Positions 1 through 8,627 of a stretch of DNA of 64,000 nt are shown here, one piece after another. The position numbers were made by a program, and so were the translations under genes. Position 1 is the stretch's first letter. Every line of letters begins with the position of its first letter. The notes under the pieces are model-generated. The model did no database searches, was not told where the DNA came from, and saw only the letters and a program-made list of their open reading frames with translations. Source of the stretch: Streptomyces sp. TRM70350 (GTDB taxonomy: Bacteria > Actinomycetota > Actinomycetes > Streptomycetales > Streptomycetaceae); NCBI RefSeq assembly GCF_019219825.1, contig NZ_JAHUXH010000012.1:1-64000 (forward strand), in the 5' to 3' direction.

Positions 1-56
1 AACCATCTGGATCAGCAGCCTCCTGAAACCTCATTGATCACAACCGCAGACAGTCC

Positions 57-1349
57 CTAGAGGTGAAGTTCTCCGACGCCCGGGGCCTGGTCGCTGAAGT
101 ACTGACGCAGGTGCCGCCGGTTGAACCGGTCGCCGCGGCGCAGGAGATGGCCGCGGCCCGCCGCGGTGCGGCCGAGGACGTGGTAGCGCAGGACGTTGGC
201 AGCGATCAGGGGCGGTACCGCCCATGGCAGGGCCATGGGCAGGCGCAGGTCGCGCATGCCCTGGCGGCCGAGGAAGTAGCGCAGCATGCTCAGCAGCCGC
301 GCCCGGGCGTAGGCGCGGCGCAGCCGGGCGAAGCGGGCGAAGTGCAGGGTGCTCTGGGCTTCCACGATGGCGTTGGCCAAGGGAGGGCCTGCGGGGCTCC
401 CGTAGCTCTGGGTGAGCAACTGGTGGTAGTTGAGGCGGTGCTGGCGGCGCTCGCTGTCGCACAGCCAGTCCTCGTTCACCCCGATCAGCCGGCCCACGTA
501 CTTCCACAGGTGCATCAGCGCCCGCGACTCGGCGCGGGTGACACGTACGCCGAGCAGCCGGACGCCGAGCAGGTTGACGGCACTGAACAGGCCGAGGGTG
601 GCGGCCAGATCGGACTGGTTGACCGGCAGCCCCCACTGGTCGGTGTCCCAGCGCCCGCTGCTTTCCACCTGATGGTTGACCAGGGCGTGCATGAGGCGGA
701 CATGCGCCGTGAGACGAAAGCCCACACCGTCGCGCCGCATCGCGTCGTGACCGGTGATCGCGATGGCCCACTGCTGGGTCTCGGCGAGCCTGCGCAGCGC
801 GGAGCCGCCGGTCAGGCCGCCGGTCTCGACCAGCAGGTCCGGCGGCCCACCGAACCGATAGGACCCGATCAGCGCCAACTGCATCAGCACATCCGCGGAG
901 TTGCGGCCGAGCCGCCGTGCCACCCGGCCGCCCGCGTTGACCAGGTCGAAGTCCACCCAGTCCGGCACCGGGTCGACCGCCGCGAAGAAGTCCCGCAGGG
1001 GCCGCGGAGGGTTGTGCACCGCGTCGATCCCTTCGGCGAGCGCGACCCGGAACTGCTTCATCGTCACCCGGTCCGGATGCGAGGCGTCGGTGATCCGCAT
1101 GGCTCTCGCCAGTGCCGCCCCCACCTCGTCGCGTGCCGTCAGCCGCTCGCCGATGGTGTCCGACAACGCAGGATCCGGGGCGCCTTGGCGCAGCAGCAGC
1201 CGCAGTGGCCGCCCCAGGCGGCGGTTGATCTTCTCGGTCTCGCGGAAGCGCCTCGGATACGCAACCGGGGGCGCCGGGTGCACCGGGGGCGTCGCCCAGT
1301 CATTCGGTCCGACGGAGGTATCACGTGGTGGTTGCTTGTGTGCGACCAT
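57..1349 (-). CDS. DUF2236 / MpaB-family oxygenase
   Basis: A 430-residue protein of the DUF2236 family, which includes MpaB and latex-clearing protein and whose studied members are haem-dependent oxygenases. The His/Arg-rich stretch HVRLMHALVNHQV in the middle resembles the family's conserved HxR...H core. No signal peptide is evident. I chose the ATG at 1349 (MVAHKQPP) because an upstream in-frame ATG at 1415 would run into the divergent TetR gene. The 53-bp gap to that TetR gene holds an inverted repeat, so the regulator probably controls this gene. The substrate cannot be told from sequence. Confidence 0.85.
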   Translation of the reverse strand: MVAHKQPPRDTSVGPNDWATPPVHPAPPVAYPRRFRETEKINRRLGRPLRLLLRQGAPDPALSDTIGERLTARDEVGAALARAMRITDASHPDRVTMKQFRVALAEGIDAVHNPPRPLRDFFAAVDPVPDWVDFDLVNAGGRVARRLGRNSADVLMQLALIGSYRFGGPPDLLVETGGLTGGSALRRLAETQQWAIAITGHDAMRRDGVGFRLTAHVRLMHALVNHQVESSGRWDTDQWGLPVNQSDLAATLGLFSAVNLLGVRLLGVRVTRAESRALMHLWKYVGRLIGVNEDWLCDSERRQHRLNYHQLLTQSYGSPAGPPLANAIVEAQSTLHFARFARLRRAYARARLLSMLRYFLGRQGMRDLRLPMALPWAVPPLIAANVLRYHVLGRTAAGRGHLLRRGDRFNRRHLRQYFSDQAPGVGELHL

Positions 1350-1377
1350 GAACCGATGCTGACAGCCGCCCGTACTC

Positions 1378-1401
1378 GCGTTCAATTCGCGTTCTGAACG
1401 C
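1378..1401. promoter_or_regulatory. Inverted repeat, likely TetR operator
   Basis: Arms GCGTTCA and TGAACGC separated by 10 bp lie in the 53-bp gap between the divergent DUF2236 and TetR genes. The half-site TCGCGTTC is also repeated directly across the same stretch. Placement directly before the TetR start suggests autoregulation (inference). Confidence 0.5.
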
Positions 1402-1402
1402 C

Positions 1403-2053
1403 ATGCCGCCCTCACGTCGCAGCTCGCCGCGCACCGCGACCGCTCGCATCTCGCCGCGCAAGACGCCGCGCCAGGAACGCTCCCGGGCGATGGTGGAGCG
1501 CATCCTCGACGCCGGCCGGCAGACGCTGACCGAGTACGGATACGAGGGCGCGTCGACCAACCGGATAGCGGCGGCGGCCGGGATCAGCCCCGGCTCGCTG
1601 TACCAGTACTTCCCCAACAAGGACGCCATCGTCTCGGCCGTCCTCGAGGGGTACAGCGACGCGCTCGTCTCCCGTGTCAGCGCGCAGTTGTCCGGCCAGT
1701 TCGACAAACCCGCGCCCGTGGTCGTGCGGACCACCTTCGCCGCGCTGCTCGACGGGCTCGACGTCGAACCGGGGTTTCTGCGCGCCGTGGTCGAGCACGG
1801 CCCCCGGCTCGATGACGGCCGTACCCTGCGCGCCTTCGAGCACCGCATCGGTGAACTCGTCCTCGCCTATCTGACGACGCACCGGGCGGGCCTGCGCCCG
1901 GACGTGCCGCTCGATGCGGCGGTGTGGATGCTGGTGCGCATGGTCGAGCACCTCACCGTGCGCTACCTGCTCGACCGTCCGCCCATCCCGCGCGAGCAGT
2001 TCCTGGACGAACTGAGCCGCCTCGCCCTCACCTACGTGAAGCCGGCCTCGTAA
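1403..2053 (+). CDS. TetR-family transcriptional regulator
   Basis: A 216-residue regulator with an N-terminal TetR DNA-binding domain. After a basic Ser/Arg-rich leader, the helix-turn-helix reads ASTNRIAAAAGISPGSLYQYF at about residues 50-70, and the C-terminal helical ligand domain includes a family-typical region around VEHLTVRYLLDRPP. It is divergent from the DUF2236 oxygenase with an inverted repeat between them, so it is likely a local repressor of that oxygenase and of itself. The ligand is unknown. Confidence 0.9.
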   Translation: MPPSRRSSPRTATARISPRKTPRQERSRAMVERILDAGRQTLTEYGYEGASTNRIAAAAGISPGSLYQYFPNKDAIVSAVLEGYSDALVSRVSAQLSGQFDKPAPVVVRTTFAALLDGLDVEPGFLRAVVEHGPRLDDGRTLRAFEHRIGELVLAYLTTHRAGLRPDVPLDAAVWMLVRMVEHLTVRYLLDRPPIPREQFLDELSRLALTYVKPAS

Positions 2054-2084
2054 TGCGAGCTGTGCACGAGCGATTCCCGGGTTT

Positions 2085-2100
2085 CCGACAACTCTGTCGG
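2085..2100. promoter_or_regulatory. TetR operator O1 (CCGACA-N4-TGTCGG)
   Basis: A perfect palindrome with arms CCGACA and TGTCGG and spacer actc, 54 bp upstream of the TetR start at 2154. The same arms with a 4-bp spacer recur at 3024-3039 before the next operon. The pair is best explained as the binding site of the TetR protein encoded between them (inference). Confidence 0.6.
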
Positions 2101-2153
2101 TTGGGTCGGGTAGTTTCTTCAGCCAGTACGCACACCGAGGACAGGGGAGCACG

Positions 2154-2813
2154 GTGACGGAGATCGCGGCCACTGGACCCAAGAAGGCGGCCGGCCCGAA
2201 GAAGCGGATGCGTGGCCCGGCCCGCCGCGACCAGATCCTCGCCGCGGCGGTGGAAGTGTTCGCCGCCAAGGGCTACAGCGCCGCCTCCATGGGGGACATC
2301 AGCGAGGCGGCCGAGGTGGCCCGGCCTGTGCTCTACGACCACTTCGCCTCCAAGCAGGTGCTGTATCTGAACGTGCTCGCGGAGCAGAACGCGGCGCTGA
2401 TCGCCCAGGTGGGCGCCGGCATCTCGGGCAGCGGCGGGCCGCGCGACCGGATGCGGGCCACGATCGAGGCGTTCTTCGCCTTCGCCGAGCAGCACCCGGC
2501 GGCCCGCACGGTGCTCTACGACCACACGGACGAGGGCGACCCGGAGATCGAGGTGGTCCGGCGCGGCTACTGGGACACCCGGGTCAAGGTCGTGACCGCG
2601 ATGCTGGGCGAGGACCTGGAGCGCGTCGGCGTGGATCCCGCTTCGGTGGAGGCCGAGCTGACGGTGGAGTTGCTGACCAACGGGCTCAACGGACTCGCCC
2701 GTTGGTGGCTGCGGCATCCGCAGACCCGTCGTGCCACGCTGGTGGCCACCGCCGAACGCCTGCTGTGGAACGGTATGGCGCGCTTCGGCACGTCTCCCGG
2801 CCAGCACTCCTAG
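2154..2813 (+). CDS. TetR-family regulator of the adjacent flavoenzyme pair
   Basis: A 219-residue TetR regulator. A Lys/Arg-rich leader is followed by ILAAAVEVFAAKGYSAASMG and a recognition-helix region ending in VLYDHFASKQ. The start is GTG at 2154; the preceding sequence acaggggagcacg supplies a GGGGAG ribosome-binding site. The gene lies between two copies of the same palindrome, one before its own start and one before the downstream FAD oxidoreductase gene. It is therefore the probable repressor of the 3055-6421 operon. A Rho-independent terminator follows. Confidence 0.9.
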   Translation: MTEIAATGPKKAAGPKKRMRGPARRDQILAAAVEVFAAKGYSAASMGDISEAAEVARPVLYDHFASKQVLYLNVLAEQNAALIAQVGAGISGSGGPRDRMRATIEAFFAFAEQHPAARTVLYDHTDEGDPEIEVVRRGYWDTRVKVVTAMLGEDLERVGVDPASVEAELTVELLTNGLNGLARWWLRHPQTRRATLVATAERLLWNGMARFGTSPGQHS

Positions 2814-2861
2814 GGGGCCGTGCCGGTCCTCTCCCAGCCTCCGGTCCACCGGGCCGGAGGG

Positions 2862-2891
2862 AACGGCAGCCCGCCGAGGGCTGCCGTTTTT
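2862..2891 (+). terminator. Rho-independent terminator
   Basis: A 9-bp GC-rich perfect stem (CGGCAGCCC / GGGCTGCCG, 2864-2872 and 2878-2886) with a 5-nt loop is followed by TTTTT at 2887-2891. It lies 50 bp after the TetR stop and separates that gene from the promoter of the flavoenzyme operon. Confidence 0.85.
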
Positions 2892-2982
2892 CGTGTGCCT
2901 CGACGACAGCATCGACGACGTGTTCCACCAGGGCGTCCTCCCGTCCCGACGCGCCGACGGGGGGTCAACTGTGCGTGAACTC

Positions 2983-3011
2983 TTGACCGTTGCCATGTCC
3001 GCGCCCATAGT
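2983..3011 (+). promoter_or_regulatory. Sigma-70-type promoter of the flavoenzyme operon
   Basis: TTGACC at 2983-2988 and CATAGT at 3006-3011 are 17 bp apart, close to the vegetative consensus. The palindrome at 3024-3039 falls about where transcription would begin, so a bound repressor would block initiation. Confidence 0.6.
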
Positions 3012-3023
3012 GAGCCCCCGTAA

Positions 3024-3039
3024 CCGACACTCCTGTCGG
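3024..3039. promoter_or_regulatory. TetR operator O2 (CCGACA-N4-TGTCGG)
   Basis: The same perfect palindrome as at 2085-2100, here with spacer ctcc. It sits 13 bp downstream of the -10 hexamer and 15 bp before the ATG of the FAD oxidoreductase gene. Two identical operators flanking one TetR gene point to a shared regulon. Confidence 0.65.
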
Positions 3040-3054
3040 AAGTGAGGAGCCGTG

Positions 3055-4896
3055 ATGAACACTCACTCGAGAGCGGACGACGAAGACAGGGCGAGAGACG
3101 ACAAGCGGGGCACCGTCAACCGCAGGGTCGTGGTGACCGGCATCGCGGCCACGGTCGCGGGCGCGGCGGCCACCGGCGTGGCCAGTGCGGGCCCGGCCTC
3201 GGAACCGAGCCGGGCCAAAAGCCCCCGCGGGGCGGACAGCGGACGGCGCGTGGCCGTACTCGGCGGCGGCATAGGCGGACTGACCGCGGCCCACGAGTTG
3301 GCCGAGCGGGGCTTCGAGGTCACCGTCTACGAACGCAAGGAGCTGGGCGGCAAGGCGCGCAGCATCCCGGTCCCCGGCACCGGTGGCGGGGGCCGGTCGG
3401 ATCTGCCCGGCGAGCACGGTTTCCGGTTCTTCCCGGGCTTCTACCAGAACATCCCGGAGACCATGGCCCGGATTCCCTTCCCGGGCAACAGCCGTGGCGT
3501 GGCCGACAACCTGGTGGCCGGTGAACGGATCCTGGCCTGCTGGGACGGCAAGCCCTACTACCTGCCGACCTCGGCCACCGCGCCGGAGAACTTCACACCA
3601 CAGGCACTCCTCGACTACCTCAAGACGCTCCTCCAGGCACTGGAGGCCGTCCCCGCCAAGGACATCGCGTTGTTCGCGAGCAAGGTGGTCGCTTTCCTGA
3701 CGAGCGGACCCAAGCGCCGCATGGGCCAGTGGGAGAACACCGGCTACGCCGACTTCGTCGGCATGGACAAGCTGTCACCCGCCGGACGGGAGCTCCTCGT
3801 CGACCTGTTCACCTCCACCCTGGTGGCCGCCAAACCGGAGAAGGCCAACGCGCGCACCATGGGTCTGATGATGGAGGGCTGGCTCAACGCCACCTTCCAG
3901 CAAGGCGGTTACACCAACCCCGACCAGCTGCTCAACGGGCCGACCAACGAGGTGTTCATCGACCCCTGGGTGACCTACCTCAAGCGCCTCGGGGTGACCT
4001 TCAACGTCGGCTGGACCGTCACCGGCCTGACCTTGAGCGGCGGCAGGATCACGGGGGCCACCGCGACCGGCCCGTCCGGGGCGCCGTCCGCCGTCCAGGC
4101 GGACTGGTACGTCCTCGCCGTCCCGGTGGAGCGGGCCCTCCCGCTGCTCAACTCGCAGATCCTGGCCGCCGATCCGCGACTGAAGAAGCTGCGGCTCCTC
4201 GAGACCGACTGGATGAACGGTGTCCAGATCTACACCACCACGCCGGTGCCGATCGTCAAGGGCCATGTCGCCTACGTCGGTCAGCCCTGGGCGGTGACCT
4301 CGATCAGTCAGGGGCAGTTCTGGGAGGGGGACTTCGCGTCCCGCTACGGCGACGGCAAGGCGGTGGACTGCCTCTCGGTGGACGTGTCCAACTGGGACGC
4401 CCCCGGCATCATCTACCGCAAGTCGGCGCGCGAGTGCAGTCGGCAGCAGATCGTCGAAGAGGTCCTGGCCCAGATCCGCGCCGCCCTGCCCGACGCCGAC
4501 GACGTACTGCCGGATTCGATCGTCCACTCCTGGTTCGTCGACCCCGCGATCACCGGCGAAGGCACCCCCGACGTCGCCAACGACGAACCCCTGCTCGTCA
4601 ACACGCCCGCATCGTGGAGCCATCGGCCCGAGGCGACGACGGCGATCCCGAACCTCTTCCTCGCCGCGGACTATGTGCGCTGCAACATCAACCTGGCCAC
4701 CATGGAAGGCGCCAACGAGGCCGGACGTGCCGCGGCCAACGGCATCCTGGACGCCGCCGGCTCCTCGGCGGGCAGAGCCACCATCAAGAAGCTCTACGAA
4801 CCGCCCGTGATGAAACCGTTCTGGGCCAGGGACGACCTCGACTACGCCTTCGGCCTTCCTAACCAGTTCGACATCATCGATCCCATCCGGCCCTGA
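3055..4896 (+). CDS. Exported FAD-dependent amine oxidase/phytoene desaturase-like protein
   Basis: About 613 residues. A leader with the twin-arginine-like motif NRRVVVTG (residues ~22-29) and an Ala/Gly-rich hydrophobic segment suggests Tat export. The Rossmann FAD site VAVLGGGIGGLTAAHELAER follows near residue 65, then KARSIPV and an EHGFRFFPGF segment typical of the hydroxysqualene dehydroxylase/phytoene-desaturase group. The C-terminal FAD motif lies in NLFLAADYVRCNINLATMEG. The ATG at 3055 has GAGGAG upstream; a GTG at 3052 is possible. It heads a two-gene operon with a flavin monooxygenase under a TetR operator. The substrate is unknown. Confidence 0.85.
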   Translation: MNTHSRADDEDRARDDKRGTVNRRVVVTGIAATVAGAAATGVASAGPASEPSRAKSPRGADSGRRVAVLGGGIGGLTAAHELAERGFEVTVYERKELGGKARSIPVPGTGGGGRSDLPGEHGFRFFPGFYQNIPETMARIPFPGNSRGVADNLVAGERILACWDGKPYYLPTSATAPENFTPQALLDYLKTLLQALEAVPAKDIALFASKVVAFLTSGPKRRMGQWENTGYADFVGMDKLSPAGRELLVDLFTSTLVAAKPEKANARTMGLMMEGWLNATFQQGGYTNPDQLLNGPTNEVFIDPWVTYLKRLGVTFNVGWTVTGLTLSGGRITGATATGPSGAPSAVQADWYVLAVPVERALPLLNSQILAADPRLKKLRLLETDWMNGVQIYTTTPVPIVKGHVAYVGQPWAVTSISQGQFWEGDFASRYGDGKAVDCLSVDVSNWDAPGIIYRKSARECSRQQIVEEVLAQIRAALPDADDVLPDSIVHSWFVDPAITGEGTPDVANDEPLLVNTPASWSHRPEATTAIPNLFLAADYVRCNINLATMEGANEAGRAAANGILDAAGSSAGRATIKKLYEPPVMKPFWARDDLDYAFGLPNQFDIIDPIRP

Positions 4897-4924
4897 TACA
4901 CGTCGGCCGGAAGAAGGAAGCGGG

Positions 4925-6421
4925 ATGACTGATCGCGTCGCCATCATCGGCGCGGGGTTCGCCGGTCTGTGCATGGCCATCCGACTCGCACAGGCCGGCG
5001 TCACCTCCTTCACGGTGTACGAGAAGGCCGACGACCTCGGCGGGGTGTGGCGGGACAACACCTACCCCGGAGCGGGCTGCGATGTGCCCTCGCACCTGTA
5101 CTCGTACTCCTTCGCGCCCCGCGCGGACTGGAGCCGCGCCTACCCCCTGCAGCCCGAACTGCTGCGCTACCTGCACGACTGCGCAGACACCCACGGGATC
5201 CGCCCCCGGATCAGGTTCCACACCGAGATCACCTCCGCCGCGTACGACGAGACCGCCCAGCGGTGGGAGCTGCGCACCGCCGACGGCGGCACGCGCCACG
5301 CCCAGGTCCTGGTGACCGCGGTCGGGCAGCTCAACCGGCCCAGGTTCCCCGACTATCCGGGCCTTGGCGACTTCACCGGCACCACCTTCCACTCGGCGCG
5401 CTGGAACCACCACCACGACCTGACCGACGAGGTGGTCGGAGTGATCGGCACCGGCCCGAGCGCCGTCCAGTTCATTCCGCGGATCGCGCCCAAGGTGCGC
5501 ACCCTGCGGGTGTTCCAGCGCTCCGCGAACTGGGTCATGCCCAAATGGGACTATCGCTACGGGCCGGTCCACCGGGCCCTGTTCACCACCCCCGCCGGCC
5601 GACTGGCCTTCCGCGGCGGATGGTTCGCCTTCGGAGACACCGTCCTGTACTCGGCCGTCCGCGGCGGACGACTCGGCAAAATCATCGAGTACCTGTGCCG
5701 TCGCCAACTGCGCACCCAGATACCCGATCCGGCACTGAGGGCCAAGCTCACGCCCGACTTCCCGCTCGGCTGCAAGCGCATCCTCATCTCCGACGACTAC
5801 TACCCGGCGCTCGCCCGCGACAACGTCGAGGTCATCACCGAGAAGATCACCCGGATCACACCGCGGGGCATCCAGACCGCCGACGGCACCGAGCACCCAC
5901 TGGACACCGTGATCCACGGCACCGGATTCACCGCGACCGAGTTCCTCGCCCCCATGACCATCACCGGCCGCGACGGACGCCAGTTGCGCGAACATGCCTG
6001 GGCCGGGGGAGCCGAGGCCTTCCTGGGCATGGCCGTGCCCGACTTCCCCAACCTGTTCCTGCTGTACGGGCCGAACACCAACCTCGGCAACAACTCGGTG
6101 ATCCTCATGATCGAAGCCCAGGTCCGCTACATCCTCTCCTGCCTCGCCACAATGGACCGCGACGGCCGCCGGGAGCTGGAGGTGGCCCCGTACGCCTTCG
6201 AATCCTTCCAGCGTCACCTCGAAGACGCCCTGCACACGACCGTCTGGGAGGCGGGCTGCGCCAGCTGGTACAAGACCGACACCGGCAAGGTCACCAACAA
6301 CTGGCCCCACCGCGCCGCCCGTTACCGCAAACTCACACGCAGACCGGACCCCGCCCACTTCCGCGCCACAACAGATGACCGGGAGGAGCACCCACCCAGG
6401 GAACATCCCGGGTGGGTATAG
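4925..6421 (+). CDS. Flavin-containing (Baeyer-Villiger-type) monooxygenase
   Basis: A 498-residue class B flavin monooxygenase. The FAD Rossmann motif GAGFAGL is near residue 9. The Baeyer-Villiger fingerprint FxGxxxHxxxW is present as F150-TG-TTF-H156-SAR-W160. The NADPH Rossmann motif GVIGTGPSAVQ is near residue 173. The start follows the upstream flavoenzyme gene by 28 bp, with GAAGGAAG as ribosome-binding site, so the two are cotranscribed. Together they could oxidise a hydrophobic or steroid/terpenoid substrate in two steps; the substrate itself is inference. Confidence 0.88.
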   Translation: MTDRVAIIGAGFAGLCMAIRLAQAGVTSFTVYEKADDLGGVWRDNTYPGAGCDVPSHLYSYSFAPRADWSRAYPLQPELLRYLHDCADTHGIRPRIRFHTEITSAAYDETAQRWELRTADGGTRHAQVLVTAVGQLNRPRFPDYPGLGDFTGTTFHSARWNHHHDLTDEVVGVIGTGPSAVQFIPRIAPKVRTLRVFQRSANWVMPKWDYRYGPVHRALFTTPAGRLAFRGGWFAFGDTVLYSAVRGGRLGKIIEYLCRRQLRTQIPDPALRAKLTPDFPLGCKRILISDDYYPALARDNVEVITEKITRITPRGIQTADGTEHPLDTVIHGTGFTATEFLAPMTITGRDGRQLREHAWAGGAEAFLGMAVPDFPNLFLLYGPNTNLGNNSVILMIEAQVRYILSCLATMDRDGRRELEVAPYAFESFQRHLEDALHTTVWEAGCASWYKTDTGKVTNNWPHRAARYRKLTRRPDPAHFRATTDDREEHPPREHPGWV

Positions 6422-6661
6422 CTCTCCGGCGCCGCGTTGAGTGGCTGACCGCGACCGTGCACAGCGCCCCGTCGCCGCGTGCTTCTTCGTGTTCGTCGCC
6501 GGGCAGTCCACCACCGGGCAGCTCATCGCCAGGCTGTGGTCGCGACTGGCGCACGAGGCGGGCTTGGCCGAGGCGTGGGTGGAGGAGGTACTGCAGCGCG
6601 AGCCGCCGGTGACCACTTGGCGCAGCGCGTCCCCAGTGAAGCGGTCGACCGGCCGCGGCCG

Positions 6662-7279
6662 CTAACGGCAGCCGTCGCTGCCGAGGGCGCGCAACAGGAA
6701 GGGCAGCAGACGGTCGGCCGTCCGCGCCGCCGCGGGCTCGTCCACCTGGTCCGGCGGCACCGAGGTGAGCAGAAACCTGCTCACCATCGGGCCGATCACC
6801 AGGTCGCCGAGCAGGTCGGCGTCCTCGGGCGGCGCGATCTCGCCCCGGTGGACGGCGCTGCGCACGATCTCTTCCACGCGTCGGCGTAGGGGCGTCACGA
6901 ACGCGGTCGTGAGAGCCTCGGCCAGGGCGGCGTTGTGCGCGGCCTCGCCCACCAGGGCTCGCATCAGCCGCCCGCTCTCGCCGGTCAGAGCGGCGGCCTT
7001 GTCCTGGAGCACGGCACGCAGGTCGCCTTCGAGCGTGCCGGTGCCGGGCGGCGTCTTCAGGTCCCGGATGTAGGTCGAGGCGGCCGCGATCACCAGATCC
7101 TCCTTGGAGGACCAGCGGCGGTACAGAGTGGCGGTGGACACTTTGGCGCGGGCGGCGACGGCAGTGGTGGTCAGCCCGCCGTAACCGCTCTCGGCCAGCA
7201 CGGCCAGCGTGGCGTCCAGCAGCGCTCTGTCCCGCGCGGCGTCGCGGGGGCGTCCCCGGTTCGGCGCGGCCTCAGGCAT
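6662..7279 (-). CDS. TetR-family regulator coupled to DUF1569 gene
   Basis: About 205 residues with an N-terminal TetR helix-turn-helix (TTTAVAARAKVSTATLYRRW) and a TetR C-terminal domain containing QVDEPAAARTADRLLPFLL. The ATG at 7279 overlaps the stop of the upstream DUF1569 gene by 8 nt (ATGCCTGA), which implies translational coupling and excludes the longer upstream ATG at 7339. The palindrome at 7745-7767 upstream of the pair is its likely operator, giving autoregulation of the two-gene operon. About 240 bp between its 3' end and the monooxygenase gene hold nothing I can assign. Confidence 0.88.
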   Translation of the reverse strand: MPEAAPNRGRPRDAARDRALLDATLAVLAESGYGGLTTTAVAARAKVSTATLYRRWSSKEDLVIAAASTYIRDLKTPPGTGTLEGDLRAVLQDKAAALTGESGRLMRALVGEAAHNAALAEALTTAFVTPLRRRVEEIVRSAVHRGEIAPPEDADLLGDLVIGPMVSRFLLTSVPPDQVDEPAAARTADRLLPFLLRALGSDGCR

Positions 7280-7724
7280 CGAGCAGTCCCGGCAGGTGTT
7301 CGGCGAGATGCATGGCGTGCAGCCGCGCGAACTCGTCATGCGTGCAGTGCCCGTAGGCGGGGTGGGGCGCGTGCGGTCCGGTGTGGCCGGTGAACAGGGC
7401 CACCGCGTCCGCGAGGGCGGCTGCCGCCTGTGTCGCGGGCAGGTCCGGGTCCAGCGGCGGGGCTCCGTCGATCTCCGCCCCGAGCGGGTGCTTCATCGCT
7501 CCGCGGCGCAGGAAGAGGCGTTTGGCCAGGGCGCCTGCCGTGGCGCGGAACAGGGCGGGCTTGAGCCTGGGGTATCCGGTCACGGAGTAGCGGACCGTCT
7601 GGGCGCAGTGCTGCAGCGTCTGGGACAGGTTCCAGGGACCGCCGGGAGCCAGCAGTTCGTGCTCGGGGCGGCCGAGATCCTTGGAGAGCCGTTCAGTGAG
7701 GCCGGTGAGGGTGGCTGAGGTCAT
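7272..7724 (-). CDS. DUF1569 (DinB-like) protein
   Basis: A 150-residue protein with the family pattern of DUF1569, a four-helix DinB/YfiT-like fold. WNLSQTLQHCAQTVRYSV carries the first metal-ligand-type His, and the C-terminal HDEFARLHAMHLAEHLPGLL carries the His pair. Members are thought to be metal- or thiol-dependent transferases, but their substrates are mostly unknown. It is the first gene of a two-gene operon and overlaps the TetR gene by 8 nt. A TetR-controlled DinB-like protein suggests detoxification or thiol chemistry (inference). Confidence 0.8.
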   Translation of the reverse strand: MTSATLTGLTERLSKDLGRPEHELLAPGGPWNLSQTLQHCAQTVRYSVTGYPRLKPALFRATAGALAKRLFLRRGAMKHPLGAEIDGAPPLDPDLPATQAAAALADAVALFTGHTGPHAPHPAYGHCTHDEFARLHAMHLAEHLPGLLDA

Positions 7725-7744
7725 GGCGCCATCCTAGCCGATAT

Positions 7745-7767
7745 CGAAACGAATACTTTTCGTTTCG
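7745..7767. promoter_or_regulatory. Perfect palindromic TetR operator
   Basis: Arms CGAAACGAA and TTCGTTTCG are exact reverse complements around a 5-bp centre, in an AT-rich patch unlike its surroundings. It sits 21 bp upstream of the DUF1569 ATG at 7724. The form (about 23 bp, dyad) and position fit autoregulation by the coupled TetR gene. Confidence 0.65.
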
Positions 7768-7845
7768 TATATGCTCCGGCGGCCGCCACCGGCCGTACCA
7801 GACCCCAGTCCTGGCGCCAGGTCCAACTTCGGGCGCGCGGTCGGG

Positions 7846-8033
7846 GACGAGGGGGTCGAGGCGGTCGCCCGCGCCACCGCACCCGACGCCGACTGTCCCG
7901 GGTGCGGTGCGCGGTCCGGCACGTCCACAGCGGCTACGAGCGTCGGCTCACCGACACGGCCGTGGGCGGCCTGGAGGTGATGGTCCACCTGCAGGTAAGC
8001 CGCTGCCCGCTGCCCGCGTGCCGGTTACCGCTT
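7846..8033 (+). pseudogene. ISL3-family transposase, N-terminal remnant
   Basis: Two reading frames together recreate the N-terminal zinc-finger part of an ISL3-type transposase. The first gives ARATAPDADCPGCGAR. After a frameshift near 7900 the second gives RHVHSGYERRLTDTAVGG and VHLQVSRCPLPAC, with the CxxC pairs typical of the family. The rest of the transposase is missing here, and an IS110 remnant follows directly. A C-terminal piece of the same family lies at about 30.9-31.1 kb on the same strand. Confidence 0.7.
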
Positions 8034-8039
8034 GTGGGC

Positions 8040-8590
8040 CTCAGTTACCGGGCTCAAGGCACAGGTACTCGCGGTCTTGGCCAAGGCCGGGTGATCAACC
8101 CTGCGTCCGACCTGTTTGGCGTCGACGGCCGCGCCCTTCGAGGAGACCCAGCTGCCCGGCTCGTATGCCCAGCGAGTGGCATCCCTGCTGCAGCTGATCG
8201 ACCTGCTCGCCGCCGAGGAGAACATGTTCACATCCCGCATCGCCGAGCAACTTCGCGACCACTGCGGCTACCGGGTGATCCAGCAAACTGCCCGGCATCG
8301 GCGTCAAGCTCGCGGCGGTGCTCGTCGCCGAGATCGGTGATGTGCGCCGGTTCGCCTCCGACGACCGGCTGTGCTCCTGGAACGGCCTGACCCCGCGTCA
8401 CTACGAGTCCGACACCGTCGTCCACCGCGGCCACATCACCAAGCAGGGCAGCAAACTCGTGCGCTGGGCGGTCGTGGAGGCGGTTCAGCGCAAGACCACT
8501 GCCAAGATCGGCCACGACCGGGCCCGCATCGAGACCCGCATCGGCCACCAGAGAGTTCCGTGGCGGCGGCAGTATGGCGTTGTGTCATGA
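8040..8590 (+). pseudogene. IS110-family transposase remnant
   Basis: Fragments in at least three frames match the IS110 C-terminal half in order: LKAQVLAVLAKAG, then SYAQRVASLLQLIDLLAAEE and EQLRDHCGYRVIQ, then AVLVAEIGDVRRFASDDRL, LCSWNGLTPRHYES and HITKQGSKLVRWAVVEAVQ. The last block is the transposase_20 region. Several frameshifts and the absence of the N-terminal DEDD domain mean it is dead. Confidence 0.8.
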
Positions 8591-8627
8591 CTGCTCCATA
8601 AGTTGTTTGGCGGCCCGGGAGGGCCGG

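Noticed and set aside
4874..6616. A 580-codon minus-strand frame opposite the flavin monooxygenase
   Set aside because: Antisense to a gene with full FAD, NADPH and Baeyer-Villiger motifs.
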